A DNA stretch of 64,000 nt from Erythrobacter sp. KY5 (GTDB lineage Bacteria; Pseudomonadota; Alphaproteobacteria; Sphingomonadales; Sphingomonadaceae): positions 2,463,001-2,527,000 of the forward strand of contig NZ_CP021912.1 in assembly GCF_003264115.1 (NCBI RefSeq), written 5' to 3'. The first letter of the stretch is position 1. Each line of letters begins with the position of its first letter. This document shows, in pieces, positions 46,034 through 54,861 of the stretch. Below the pieces are notes generated by a model, which was not told the DNA's origin, made no database searches, and saw only the letters and a program-made list of their open reading frames with translations. The translations under genes were made by a program, and so were the position numbers.

Positions 46034-47392
46034 ATGGCCTATCCGAAATTGACCGACAAACCCGGCGCGCTCGAAACCGCAGCCTCGATCCGGGCGGGCG
46101 AGATGAGCGTTTCCGAAGCGGTCGATGCAGCGATCACGCGGATCGAACATCTCGATGCCGAGATCGACGCGCTGGCCGTCCCCGATTTCGAGCGTGCTCA
46201 CGAAGCCGCGATGGCCCTCGACAAGGCTGGGCCCAGGGAGGATCAGCCGCTGTTCGGCGTGCCGATGACGGTCAAGGAAAGCTTCGACGTCGAGGGGCTA
46301 CAAAGCTGCTGGGGGCACAAGCGCCTGACCGACTACATCGCCCCGCGCGACAGTGAGCTCGTGCGAAGGTTGAAGGCGGCGGGCGCGGTGATCCTTGGTA
46401 AGACCAACGTGCCGACCGACCTCACCGACTGGCAAAGCTTCAACCCGGTCTATGGCCGCACCAACAACCCGCATGACACCGCCCGGTCCCCCGGCGGATC
46501 GTCGGGAGGAAGCGCCGCAGCAGTCGCAAGCGGCATGGTTCCTTGCGAGTTCGGAACCGACATCGGCGGCTCTGTCCGGGTGCCTGCGCATTTCTGCGGG
46601 GTCTATGGCCACAAGCCAAGCTGGGGCCTGATCTCGAAGCGCGGTCATGACCATCCGCAGATGGCGCGGCGCAAGGGATTTGTGGCCGCCCATGACGGCG
46701 CGCTGTCAGTGGCAGGACCGCTGGCGAGAAGCGCCGAAGACCTTGCAGCGTTAGTCGCGGTCGCCAGCCAATACGCGCTCACGCGGACGGGCAAACCGCT
46801 CAGGGATTGCCGGGTGCTTGCGATCACCGAATATCCCGGCGCGCCGGTCGATGCCTCTGTCACAGAACCGATCGAGGGAGCGATCGAGACGCTGCAAGCC
46901 GCCGGTATCACGATAGATCGCGCCAGCACTCTGATCCCCGATCTGGAGGCGCAGCAGGGCCATTACATGCGCATGCTCAACACCGCGATGGCGCGCGGCG
47001 CACCTGCACCAAGCGGGAAACGGGCAACGGCAACGGACTGGTTCGATCTGCTCGACGCGCAGGCAGCCAATATGGCCGAGTGGGAGAACCTGCTGGCCAC
47101 CTACGACTTCGTCCTCGCCCCTCCTGCGCCGGTTCTCGCAGTGCCGCACAGCGAAGAGCGCGTGTTCGATTCGACCATTCGCGTGAACGGTCAGGACATC
47201 CCCGGAGCAAGCGCCCTTGCCTGGGCGGGGATCGCGACATTCCCCAACCTCCCCTCCACCATCGTACCGGTCGGAAGCGGGATGTACGAAGGCTCGCAGC
47301 TCCCTTGCGGAATGCAGGTGATGGGGCGGTTCATGAGTGATCTCGATTGCATTTATGCGGCCGGCGAGATCGGGAAAATCTTGCACAGCTGA
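46034..47392 (+). CDS. Amidase, amidase-signature family
   Basis: A 452-residue cytosolic amidase. The Ser-cisSer-Lys triad is visible: K in PMTVKESFDVEGL, and the signature RSPGGSSGGSAAAVASGMVPCEFGTDIGGSVRVPA (about 153-188) with both serines. C-terminal LPCGMQVMGRF is the usual end block. It hydrolyses an amide bond; substrate unknown, as for most paralogues. It lies 65 bp downstream of the serine hydrolase in the same direction. Confidence 0.92.
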   Translation: MAYPKLTDKPGALETAASIRAGEMSVSEAVDAAITRIEHLDAEIDALAVPDFERAHEAAMALDKAGPREDQPLFGVPMTVKESFDVEGLQSCWGHKRLTDYIAPRDSELVRRLKAAGAVILGKTNVPTDLTDWQSFNPVYGRTNNPHDTARSPGGSSGGSAAAVASGMVPCEFGTDIGGSVRVPAHFCGVYGHKPSWGLISKRGHDHPQMARRKGFVAAHDGALSVAGPLARSAEDLAALVAVASQYALTRTGKPLRDCRVLAITEYPGAPVDASVTEPIEGAIETLQAAGITIDRASTLIPDLEAQQGHYMRMLNTAMARGAPAPSGKRATATDWFDLLDAQAANMAEWENLLATYDFVLAPPAPVLAVPHSEERVFDSTIRVNGQDIPGASALAWAGIATFPNLPSTIVPVGSGMYEGSQLPCGMQVMGRFMSDLDCIYAAGEIGKILHS

Positions 47393-47418
47393 CCCTCCTT
47401 CGCCAAGGGCGCGGGACT

Positions 47419-48129
47419 ATGGCGAAAACATCGATCATGCGCCGCCTCGCGAAGTGGCATATCTGGCTCGGCTGGCTGGTGGGCGTTCCTATCGTGATGT
47501 GGACCGCGACGGGCCTCTTCATGGTGGCAAAACCGATTGAGGAAGTGCGCGGCAACCATCTGCGCCTATCGACAGAGGAAGCTGCCCTGCCGCCGGGCAA
47601 CCCCGTTCCGATTGACTTCCAGCTTACCGGTGCGCCGCCTGTCCGTTCGTTCGAAACGCAGATGGAGTCGGGCCGGGCGATCACCCGCGTTACGTATATG
47701 GATGGCCGGATCGAACGCTTCGACGCGGTAAGCGGCGATCGGATCGCCCCGCTTGACGAGGCCGAGGCGCGCGTGGTCGTGGCATCACAGATCGTTGGCG
47801 GGGACGATGTCGTCAGCGCGAACCTCTTCGAAGCTGATGAGGTTCCCTTCGACTTTCGCCGCCCCCTGCCCGTCTGGCAAATCGCGCTCGAAGACGGGAC
47901 GCATGTCTATGTCGGGCGTGACACAGGCCGGATCGAGGCGGTGCGCACGCGTTGGTGGCGTTGGTTCGATTTCATGTGGGGACTGCACATCATGGACCTA
48001 TCCGAACGTGAGGACACCAGCCACCCGATCCTGATCGGCTTTGCAGCGCTGTCGCTGATCGGCGCAATCTTCGGCTGCATCCTCATGTTCCGCCGCCGCA
48101 AGGCACGCGTCAGGACCGCATCAGCTTGA
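47419..48129 (+). CDS. PepSY-domain membrane protein
   Basis: A 236-residue protein with two TM helices: 14-35 (WHIWLGWLVGVPIVMWTATGLF) and about 205-225 (ILIGFAALSLIGAIFGCILMF). The loop between lies outside and carries PepSY-like strands (TRVTYMDGRIERFDAVSGD, QIALEDGTHVYVGRDTGRIEAVRTRWWRWFDFMWGLHIMDL). The WGLHIMD pattern is typical of PepSY_TM proteins, some of which assist iron reduction. Start ATG 47419 chosen; upstream part of the frame overlaps the amidase. Confidence 0.85.
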   Translation: MAKTSIMRRLAKWHIWLGWLVGVPIVMWTATGLFMVAKPIEEVRGNHLRLSTEEAALPPGNPVPIDFQLTGAPPVRSFETQMESGRAITRVTYMDGRIERFDAVSGDRIAPLDEAEARVVVASQIVGGDDVVSANLFEADEVPFDFRRPLPVWQIALEDGTHVYVGRDTGRIEAVRTRWWRWFDFMWGLHIMDLSEREDTSHPILIGFAALSLIGAIFGCILMFRRRKARVRTASA

Positions 48130-48139
48130 GGAAGGTGGC

Positions 48140-48835
48140 ATGAACGAGACCGTCCTAACCCCGATCCTCGACCTGCTCGACATTGCAGGCATCGCGGTCT
48201 TTGCGCTGTCGGGCGCTTTGGTGGCCGCGCGCGAGCGGCAGACATTCGTCACGATGGCGTTCTTCGCGCTGGTCACCGGCGTCGGCGGGGGAACCGTGCG
48301 CGATCTCCTGATCGAGGCGCCGGTCTTCTGGATTACCGATCCGTGGGTGGCGGTGGTGTGCCTTGGCACAGCCTTGTTCGCGTGGTTCACCCCGATGCGC
48401 ATGTGGGAAGGCAAACTGCTCGACTATGCCGATGCGCTGGGCCTTGCCGCTTATGCCGTCCTGGGCGCTGCCAAGGCGATGGCTTACGGCATCCCGCCCG
48501 TGCCTGCCGCGCTGATGGGGATCATTACGGGCTGTGTCGGCGGGATCATCCGCGACGTGGTAGCCGGGCGTCCGTCGATCATCATGCAGCCGGAGCTTTA
48601 CGTCACCGCAGCCGCGCTCAGCGCGACGCTGACCGTGGGGGGAGCGATTGCGGCGGCTCTGATCGGTCTGCCGACCCAATGGGCATGGGCATTTGCGTTT
48701 CTGGCAGGCTTCATCCTGCGCGCGGCCGCCATTCATTTCGAATGGGGGCTGCCAAGCTATGGCCGCTCGGCACCAAAAGAAGCAAGGGCGGACAAAAGGC
48801 CCGCCCCATCATCGCAAGATCAATCCTCCGGATAA
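48140..48835 (+). CDS. Trimeric intracellular cation channel-like protein (YadS/UPF0126)
   Basis: A 231-residue inner-membrane protein with seven hydrophobic helices. The paired UPF0126 repeat motifs are visible: LDIAGIAVFALSGALVAARER..ALVTGVGGGTVRDLLI and its second half ADALGLAAYAVLGAAKAMAYG..GIITGCVGGIIRDVVAG, with the glycine-rich GGGTVRD and GGIIRD pore segments. Family members form cation-selective trimeric channels. The start has GAGGAAGGTGGC in front. The 3' end overlaps the convergent gene by 16 bp. Confidence 0.9.
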   Translation: MNETVLTPILDLLDIAGIAVFALSGALVAARERQTFVTMAFFALVTGVGGGTVRDLLIEAPVFWITDPWVAVVCLGTALFAWFTPMRMWEGKLLDYADALGLAAYAVLGAAKAMAYGIPPVPAALMGIITGCVGGIIRDVVAGRPSIIMQPELYVTAAALSATLTVGGAIAAALIGLPTQWAWAFAFLAGFILRAAAIHFEWGLPSYGRSAPKEARADKRPAPSSQDQSSG

Positions 48836-49698
48836 CCCTCTTCACCGGGAAGCGGGCCACCGGGATAGGCCGGCTGCGGCTCATTCGCGCTCGCCGCGTT
48901 CAGAGGCTGGCGGTTGGTTTCCACCTCGTCAGCATAAGCGAGGGTCGCCGTGGCATTTGGGGTCAGATCACCGGTCTGCGCCCGCGCTTCGCGATAGCGA
49001 TCATCGGACCACTGGCCTTCGGCAGGCTGAACCGTCTCACCGCTCTCAAAGTTGACGCCGCGAAAATCGGAGTAGTCCACGCCAGAGACGCGGCCATTGT
49101 TGTCGATGCGGCAGTTGAACGGCGCGCCGTTGAAGAGCGTACCGCTGACCACCCAGCCACTGGGAGTGCGGCTTGCATTGTCGACCGAGTCCACGCGAAC
49201 GTCGCGTTCGATTTCGTCGAGGCAGATGGAAACCGCATTATCGAGGCCCGAACCTGTCGACGCACGCGGGTTTGATCGGCGATCGTCATAGCGCCGGTCG
49301 TCGCGGTCGCGCACGCGATCACGCTCGACGATCACGACATCGCGATCACGGCGACGGTTGTTGCTGGCAGCGCTTGCAATGGCAGCAATCCCGCCGAGTA
49401 CCAGCACGCCTGCAAGCACATCGCCCCCGCGAATGCCGCGCCTGCCACGCCAGCCTCCGCGCCATCCGCGGCCCCAGCCACGGCGCCAGCGGTGATATTC
49501 AAGCTGCTCCGCGCCCGGCGCGTACCAGTCGCCGCTCACCGCGCCCTCTTCGGAAAAGACGAGGCCGAACGCGCTTCCGCCTGCCTCGCTCGAAGCCAGC
49601 GGCATTTCGGCAGCGTGAGCGGGCGATGCCGCCATGGATACGGCCGCGACCATGCCGGTCAGCGCGCCGATGCGAAATGCCTTAGTGTTTTGAGCCAT
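48820..49698 (-). CDS. Secreted Arg/Gly-rich protein, tandem paralogue 1
   Basis: A 292-residue exported protein with a signal peptide (GMVAAVSMAASPAHAAE). It carries a Gly/Trp/Arg block (RWRRGWGRGWRGGWRGRRG), then GGDVLAGVLVLGGIAAIASAASNN, one membrane-like helix, an Arg/Asp-rich stretch, and a C-terminal beta-like domain with two cysteines (SICLDEIERDVRVD, NGAPFNCRIDNNGRVSGVDY). The helix and Arg/Asp stretch resemble the shorter gene at 49850-50374, and its C-terminal domain looks related too. Location is periplasm or outer membrane. Convergent with the TRIC gene, overlapping its 3' end. Confidence 0.78.
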   Translation of the reverse strand: MAQNTKAFRIGALTGMVAAVSMAASPAHAAEMPLASSEAGGSAFGLVFSEEGAVSGDWYAPGAEQLEYHRWRRGWGRGWRGGWRGRRGIRGGDVLAGVLVLGGIAAIASAASNNRRRDRDVVIVERDRVRDRDDRRYDDRRSNPRASTGSGLDNAVSICLDEIERDVRVDSVDNASRTPSGWVVSGTLFNGAPFNCRIDNNGRVSGVDYSDFRGVNFESGETVQPAEGQWSDDRYREARAQTGDLTPNATATLAYADEVETNRQPLNAASANEPQPAYPGGPLPGEEGYPED

Positions 49699-49775
49699 GG
49701 AAGCTCCCTCCTGTTTGTTGTCACCAATGGTGAGAGGCGAGCGGCCACCAATCGCTCATAGATAACCCATAGTTA

Positions 49776-49807
49776 GGCGGCCCAGGCTTGCGCAAGCCTG
49801 AACCGCC
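49776..49807. repeat. Long palindrome between the two tandem paralogues
   Basis: CAGGCTTGC next to GCAAGCCTG is a perfect 18-bp palindrome (49783-49800), framed by GGCGG at 49776 and CCGCC at 49803. On the minus strand it follows the stop at 49850, but no T run ensues, so it may be a processing or pausing hairpin or an operator rather than a terminator. Confidence 0.55.
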
Positions 49808-49849
49808 CTTGGTGGACACTGCCCCGTCCGAGCAGCGTTGGTTTATGAG

Positions 49850-50374
49850 TTAGCGAAGGCCGCGAATGCCGTCGAAATCGATCTGCGGACGTCCGCGACC
49901 TTCGAGATAGCAGGTGAAGCGTCCGCGATCGAAGTTGCGACCATTCCAGCCGCGATTGCCCTCGACTTCCATCCGGCCACGGATACGCCAGCCATAGCGG
50001 GTGCGATCAACGTCGCGGATCTGGGTCACATCGGCAAAGCGGTAACCTCCGAAACGGCGGGCCTGGCGTTCTGCGGTGCGCACGCAACGCTCAATCGCGC
50101 GCTGGCCGCCGCCACGCCCGCGATAACCGTCGTGCCAGCCGCCATGCCTGCGATCGCGCCAACGGCGGTCGCGGTCGCGGTCGCCATCAAAGGCACCGGC
50201 CAGCGCAGCAATACCGCCGATCACGACGGCTCCGGCAATTACGTCTCCGGCGCTGATCCCGCGATCGCGGTGGCGATCACTGGCGGCGGCCGGAGTTGCG
50301 GACGCAAGGGCCATCGCGCCAGCCGCGACAGTCCCGAGCGCGCCCTTGGTGATGGTCTTGGTAAGATCGATCAT
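49850..50374 (-). CDS. Secreted Arg/Gly-rich protein, tandem paralogue 2
   Basis: A 174-residue exported protein with a signal peptide (GTVAAGAMALASATPAAAS). It shows GISAGDVIAGAVVIGGIAALAGAF, like the GGDVLAGVLVLGGIAAIASAA of its neighbour, then a very Arg-rich segment (DRDRRWRDRRHGGWHDGYR) and a C-terminal domain with two cysteines (ERCVRTAERQARR, FDRGRFTCYLEGRGRPQIDFDG). Related to the gene at 48820-49698 and read in the same direction 152 bp upstream of it, so a tandem duplication followed by divergence is likely. Function unknown. Confidence 0.78.
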   Translation of the reverse strand: MIDLTKTITKGALGTVAAGAMALASATPAAASDRHRDRGISAGDVIAGAVVIGGIAALAGAFDGDRDRDRRWRDRRHGGWHDGYRGRGGGQRAIERCVRTAERQARRFGGYRFADVTQIRDVDRTRYGWRIRGRMEVEGNRGWNGRNFDRGRFTCYLEGRGRPQIDFDGIRGLR

Positions 50375-50514
50375 GGGGTCTCATCCTCGGGTTTCCAGCG
50401 ACGGAGGAATTTCCGTTCACTGTGATCCCGGAGTAGATGAACGTAACTGAGGCGATTCTGAGCGAGGCTTGCAGGAAGCGTTCAGATAAATGTCGTCTAA
50501 CCTGAATGGACGTC

Positions 50515-51879
50515 TTAATCCTCCAAGGCCGCCAGCACGTCGCGCGTGAAGCCGGCAATGTCGAAACGCGTGCCCACCATGTCCTCGCCCCGCCGCACGA
50601 TCACGACATCGCGACTGGGGACGACGACGACATACTGCCCGCGATTGCCAAACGCTGCGAAGGTATCGCTTGGAACGCCATCGGTGGCGTTCATCAACCA
50701 CCAACCCGCGCCATAGCCGAATGCGCTGCCTTCGGGCTGGGGTCCGGATGGGCTTGAAACATAGTCGGTCCAGCCTTCGGGAAGGATGCGTTCACCCTCC
50801 CACATACCATCCTGAAGGTAGAGTTGGCCCAATCGCCCGAGATCGCGTGCGGTCGTCCAGGCCTGGCTGGAGAGCACATATTGCCCGCGCCAATCGATCT
50901 CGGCGACTGTGTGATTCATGCCGAGCTTGGCGAAAAGCTGAGCGGGCGGATGGTCCTGCAAGCTGGCGGAGACGGCCTGAACCGCGACCAGCGTGTCATT
51001 ATTGGCATAGCGATAAACGGTGCCCGGCTTTGCGATAAGCGGCCATTGAAGCGCTCGCTCGCGCACCCCGGCGCCGCCCCAATAGATCGGATCGGTCCGG
51101 TTGCCCGGCGTGTCCGAGTATCGCCCCGTCGACATTCGCAGCGCATGGTCGAGAGTTATCGCGCGGCGCGGATCGCCTCTGCTGTAACCCAGCCCCGCAG
51201 ACGCGTTCACGTCCGCATCGCCGCGCTGAACCGCCGCACCGACCAGCGTCGCGGCGAGGCTTTTTGCGACCGACCACGTGCGCTGCGGAGTCATCGGGTC
51301 GAAACCCTCGACGTAGCGTTCGCCGATGACCTCGCCGCCGCTTCGGACCAGCACTGCGGTCGTTCGCGAGCCTTCTCCGAAGCTGCCGTCGAAGGCCTTG
51401 TCGAAGGAGCTTGCCAGCGCGCCAGATGCTTCGACCACGGGCGGATCGGTACGTCTGCGGCTGGCAACGGGATTTGCGGGTCGCCCGTACATTTCGAACG
51501 CGCCGCCAATCGGGTTGATCGCGCAGCCCTTGTCATTGTCGAGATGCACGGCGTAGCGCGGCTCCTGCTCGTCATCCCAGCTGACCTGCACACGCTCAAT
51601 CGTACCGTTGGCGTGCCGCAGGATCTCGTATGGCAGTTCGCGCACGATATCGTCGAGGGGCGCCTGAATGCCTGTCAGCTCCCACCTGTGCAAACTTTCA
51701 GGCGACCGGGTGGTTCCGTTCGCCTCCGCATGAGAAATCGCGCTGCACAGGAACAGCGCCTTGTATCCAGCGGCCAGTGCGCGGTCGTAGAGCGCGTCGA
51801 GCCGTTCCTGCGGGCTTTGAGCGATGCTTGGCGAGGAAAGGGCGACGGTCGCGGCGGCGGCAAGGGCGAGTTTTCTCAT
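50515..51879 (-). CDS. Serine hydrolase, beta-lactamase family
   Basis: A 454-residue exported protein with a signal peptide (LALAAAATVALSSPSIAQ). The catalytic SxxK is SVAKSLAATLVGAAVQRGD and the YxN-like motif is YRYANNDTLVAVQ; the region AFGNRGQYVVVVPSRDVVIVRRG is the third conserved block. The first 130 residues form an extra N-terminal part typical of the 6-aminohexanoate-dimer-hydrolase-like group. It probably acts as an esterase or peptidase in the periplasm. Start ATG 51879; a GTG is two codons upstream. Only distantly related to the hydrolase at 44604. Confidence 0.87.
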   Translation of the reverse strand: MRKLALAAAATVALSSPSIAQSPQERLDALYDRALAAGYKALFLCSAISHAEANGTTRSPESLHRWELTGIQAPLDDIVRELPYEILRHANGTIERVQVSWDDEQEPRYAVHLDNDKGCAINPIGGAFEMYGRPANPVASRRRTDPPVVEASGALASSFDKAFDGSFGEGSRTTAVLVRSGGEVIGERYVEGFDPMTPQRTWSVAKSLAATLVGAAVQRGDADVNASAGLGYSRGDPRRAITLDHALRMSTGRYSDTPGNRTDPIYWGGAGVRERALQWPLIAKPGTVYRYANNDTLVAVQAVSASLQDHPPAQLFAKLGMNHTVAEIDWRGQYVLSSQAWTTARDLGRLGQLYLQDGMWEGERILPEGWTDYVSSPSGPQPEGSAFGYGAGWWLMNATDGVPSDTFAAFGNRGQYVVVVPSRDVVIVRRGEDMVGTRFDIAGFTRDVLAALED

Positions 51880-51911
51880 ACCCACGGAGCCTAGCCGTGC
51901 GCGCCCAAAAG

Positions 51912-51944
51912 AAAAGGGCCAGCGGATCGCTCCGCCCGCCCCTC
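51912..51944 (-). terminator. Terminator of the alpha ribosomal operon
   Basis: On the minus strand downstream of rplQ, an imperfect GC stem (GGGCGGGCGGA against TCCGCTGGCCC) closed by a GCGA tetraloop is followed by TTTTCTTTT. It would end the ribosomal-protein transcript before the serine hydrolase gene. Confidence 0.75.
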
Positions 51945-51965
51945 TGTTGTCTCTTGTGATAGGAC

Positions 51966-52388
51966 CTACGCGTCGGCGTATTCGTCCTGCTCGTTCATGG
52001 CTGGACCGGAGTCCTGACCGCGTGCGTCTTCGTCGCGGTCGACGAATTCGATGATCGCCATCGCGGCTGAGTCGCTGGCGCGGTAGCCGGCCTTGATGAT
52101 GCGGGTGTAGCCGCCATCACGGTCGGAATAACGCTCGGCCAGGGTGTCGAACAGCTTCTTGAGCTGCGTTTCGTCCTGCAGGCGGCTCATTGCGAGACGA
52201 CGGTTCGAAAGACCGCCACGCTTTGCCAGAGTGACCAGCTTTTCGACGTAGGGACGCAGTTCCTTCGCCTTGGGCAGCGTGGTGACGATCTGTTCGTGCT
52301 TGATCAGGGCCGCAGCCATGTTGCGGAACAGAGCCGTACGGTGGCCCGACTTGCGCGAAAGCTTACGCTGTGAAATTCCGTGACGCAT
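51966..52388 (-). CDS. rplQ: 50S ribosomal protein L17
   Basis: A 140-residue L17: [46 protein letters not shown] is diagnostic, as is [34 protein letters not shown]. The C-terminal 20 residues ([22 protein letters not shown]) are an acidic tail beyond the E. coli length (127). Last gene of the operon, 137 bp after rpoA. Confidence 0.97.
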   Translation of the reverse strand: MRHGISQRKLSRKSGHRTALFRNMAAALIKHEQIVTTLPKAKELRPYVEKLVTLAKRGGLSNRRLAMSRLQDETQLKKLFDTLAERYSDRDGGYTRIIKAGYRASDSAAMAIIEFVDRDEDARGQDSGPAMNEQDEYADA

Positions 52389-52525
52389 TTGTACTTCCTT
52401 CGTTTGCTGACCCTTCCGGGGGGGAAACCGGTTCCCACTTTCCCTGAAGGGATCAGCGGTTTGAAAAGGGCCCGTGTGAGGTAGCCCAGTGCTGGCGGCG
52501 CTTAAGGTGCGCCGCCGGAACCTGG

Positions 52526-53581
52526 TTAGCCGAGCAGCTCTTGTTCGAGCTTCTTGGCCATTTCTTCGATGTTCTCAGGCGGCCATCCGGGGATGTCCAT
52601 GCCAAGGCGCAGGCCCATGCTGGAGAGAACTTCCTTGATCTCGTTCAAGGACTTGCGGCCGAAATTCGGCGTGCGCAGCATCTCGGCTTCGGTCTTCTGA
52701 ACCAGATCGCCGATATAGATGATGTTGTCGTTCTTGAGGCAGTTGGCCGAACGCACCGAAAGCTCCAGTTCGTCGACCTTCTTGAGAAGGTAACGGTTGA
52801 GCTGGTTGGCGTCGTCTTCCTGCGGCGTTGCAGCCTGACCGATCATGGCCGACTGCGGCTGCGGGATACCGTCTTCGAAATGGACGAACAGCGTCAGTTG
52901 GTCCTGAAGGATGCGCGCAGCGTAAGCCACGGCGTCTTCCGGGGTGACGGTGCCATCGGTCTCGACAGTCAGCGAAAGCTTGTCATAGTCAAGCTCCTGA
53001 CCAACACGGGCGTTCTCGACCTTGTAGCTCACCTGACGGACAGGCGAATAAAGCGAGTCGACCGGGATCAGGCCGATCGGCGCGTCGGCCGGGCGGTTCT
53101 GAACGGCGGGCGAGTAGCCCTTGCCCACGTCAGCGGTCAGCTCCATGTTGAGCGTCGCGCCTTCATCGAGGTGGCACAGGACGAGGTCCTTGTTCATGAC
53201 TTCGATATCGCCGGTGACAGCGATGTCGCCTGCGGTGACTTCGGCAGGACCGGTCATCGAAAGCTGCAGGCGCTTGGGCCCCTCGCCTTCCATCTTGAGC
53301 GCGATCTGCTTCACGTTGAGAACGATGTCGGTCACGTCTTCGCGAACGCCGGCAAGCGACGAGAATTCGTGAAGGACGTTTTCAATCTTGATCGAGGTGA
53401 TCGCTGCGCCCTGAAGCGAGCTAAGCAGCACCCGGCGCAGCGCATTGCCGAGGGTCAAGCCAAAACCGCGTTCGAGCGGTTCTGCCACGAAGGTGGTCTT
53501 GCGCTGTTTGTCGCCGCCTTCCTTGATTTCGAGAGCGTTGGGTTTCTTTAGTTCCTGCCAGTTCTTCATGTTGACGGACAT
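52526..53581 (-). CDS. rpoA: RNA polymerase alpha subunit
   Basis: A 351-residue alpha subunit. The N-terminal domain (assembly; [27 protein letters not shown]) is followed by a short linker and the C-terminal DNA/activator-binding domain ([48 protein letters not shown]). The length is slightly above E. coli (329). Start MSVNMKNW after GGGGAAATCC. Located between rpsK and rplQ as in most bacteria. Confidence 0.98.
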   Translation of the reverse strand: MSVNMKNWQELKKPNALEIKEGGDKQRKTTFVAEPLERGFGLTLGNALRRVLLSSLQGAAITSIKIENVLHEFSSLAGVREDVTDIVLNVKQIALKMEGEGPKRLQLSMTGPAEVTAGDIAVTGDIEVMNKDLVLCHLDEGATLNMELTADVGKGYSPAVQNRPADAPIGLIPVDSLYSPVRQVSYKVENARVGQELDYDKLSLTVETDGTVTPEDAVAYAARILQDQLTLFVHFEDGIPQPQSAMIGQAATPQEDDANQLNRYLLKKVDELELSVRSANCLKNDNIIYIGDLVQKTEAEMLRTPNFGRKSLNEIKEVLSSMGLRLGMDIPGWPPENIEEMAKKLEQELLG

Positions 53582-53710
53582 GGATTTCCCCTAATTCGCT
53601 TACGTAAGCGGGTTTTGGAATTGTGAGGCGGGCCTGAAACGCTCGTCAGCGGACCAGACCCGGATGGTCGGCGGCGATCCGAAAAAGGACCGCCGCCGAC
53701 CAAATTCGGA

Positions 53711-54100
53711 TCAAACGCGGCGGCGCTTGGAAGGACGCACACCGTTGTGCGGGATCGGCGTCACGTCACGGATCGAAGTGATGTTGAAGCCCACTGCGGC
53801 GAGACCGCGAAGCGCGCTTTCACGGCCCGAACCCGGACCCTTCACTTCAACTTCGAGAGTGCGAACACCGTGTTCGGCAGCCTTCTTGCCCGCATCGTCT
53901 GCAGCAACCTGTGCTGCATACGGGGTCGACTTGCGGCTGCCCTTGAAACCCATCATGCCGGCGCTGGACCAGCTGATCGCATTGCCCTGCGCATCGGTGA
54001 TGGTGATCATGGTGTTGTTGAAGCTGGCGTTGATGTGCGCAACGCCGCTCGTGATGTTCTTTCTGTCGCGGCGCCTTACTTTGCCGGGTTCGCGTGCCAT
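53711..54100 (-). CDS. rpsK: 30S ribosomal protein S11
   Basis: A 129-residue S11 with the diagnostic [46 protein letters not shown] and the C-terminal [23 protein letters not shown]. It lines the mRNA exit channel of the 30S subunit. Follows rpsM by 71 bp and precedes rpoA by 129 bp. Length equals E. coli S11. Confidence 0.98.
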   Translation of the reverse strand: MAREPGKVRRRDRKNITSGVAHINASFNNTMITITDAQGNAISWSSAGMMGFKGSRKSTPYAAQVAADDAGKKAAEHGVRTLEVEVKGPGSGRESALRGLAAVGFNITSIRDVTPIPHNGVRPSKRRRV

Positions 54101-54171
54101 TGTTCGGTTATCCTTGTGTCTCGGGAGAAGGAAAAAGCGTGCTGGAAGCCATTACGACTTGGCCAGGCAGC

Positions 54172-54540
54172 TTACTTCTTCTTGCCGGCGATCGGCTTGG
54201 CCTTGCCCTTGCGGGTGCGGGCGTTGGTGTGCGTACGCTGACCGCGAACGGGCAGCTGGTTACGATGGCGCAGGCCGCGATACGAACGCAGGTCCATCAG
54301 GCGCTTGATGTTCATCGCGGTGTTGCGACGAAGGTCACCTTCGACTGTATGGTCTTCGTCGATCGTTTCGCGAATGCGCAGCACTTCCTCATCGGTGAGG
54401 TCCTGCACACGGGCGCTGTGCGCAATGCCAAGCTTGTCTGCGATCTGAACAGCCGTCGTGCGGCCAATTCCGTGAATGTAGGTCAGCGCAATGATTACGC
54501 GCTTGTTTGTGGGGATGTTTACCCCGGCAATACGAGCCAC
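54172..54540 (-). CDS. rpsM: 30S ribosomal protein S13
   Basis: A 122-residue S13: [26 protein letters not shown] at the N-terminus, [53 protein letters not shown] at the C-terminus. It sits at the head of the 30S subunit and contacts the P-site tRNA. Normally it follows adk or rpmJ directly; here two non-ribosomal genes lie upstream. Confidence 0.98.
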   Translation of the reverse strand: MARIAGVNIPTNKRVIIALTYIHGIGRTTAVQIADKLGIAHSARVQDLTDEEVLRIRETIDEDHTVEGDLRRNTAMNIKRLMDLRSYRGLRHRNQLPVRGQRTHTNARTRKGKAKPIAGKKK

Positions 54541-54861
54541 TTAATTCTCCATGCTCCACAGGGGTTTGCGAACCTTGGGCCGCTGCCCCTATCTCAACGC
54601 TCAATTCACCCGGAGGCTTCGAACCCTGCTCAAACAGCAAAAGTCCGGTTGGTGCACCAAAGCCATGGTGCCCGCCGGACTGGACTCGAACCTGTCGAAT
54701 GAACGGCGCGCTTACGGTGATTCGAGGGATACGTCAACCGGGCAAACGCGCAGGCGTCAATCGAGCGGCCCATATGGGTCGCTGTGACGTCGTTTCAAGT
54801 GGATGCTACACTCTCCGGTGCGCATGGTCAAAAGCTGCAAAGCACGGCGTCCCCACTATCC
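54541..54861. other. Intergenic region upstream of rpsM with a tRNA-like remnant
   Basis: About 320 bp. On the minus strand GGTTCGAGTCC followed by GGCGGGCACCA (about 54667-54692) looks like the T arm and 3' end of a tRNA, but the spacing between T stem and acceptor is two bases too long and no matching 5' half lies within 100 bp. The rest probably contains a promoter for rpsM-rplQ. No coding frame is convincing. Confidence 0.45.
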
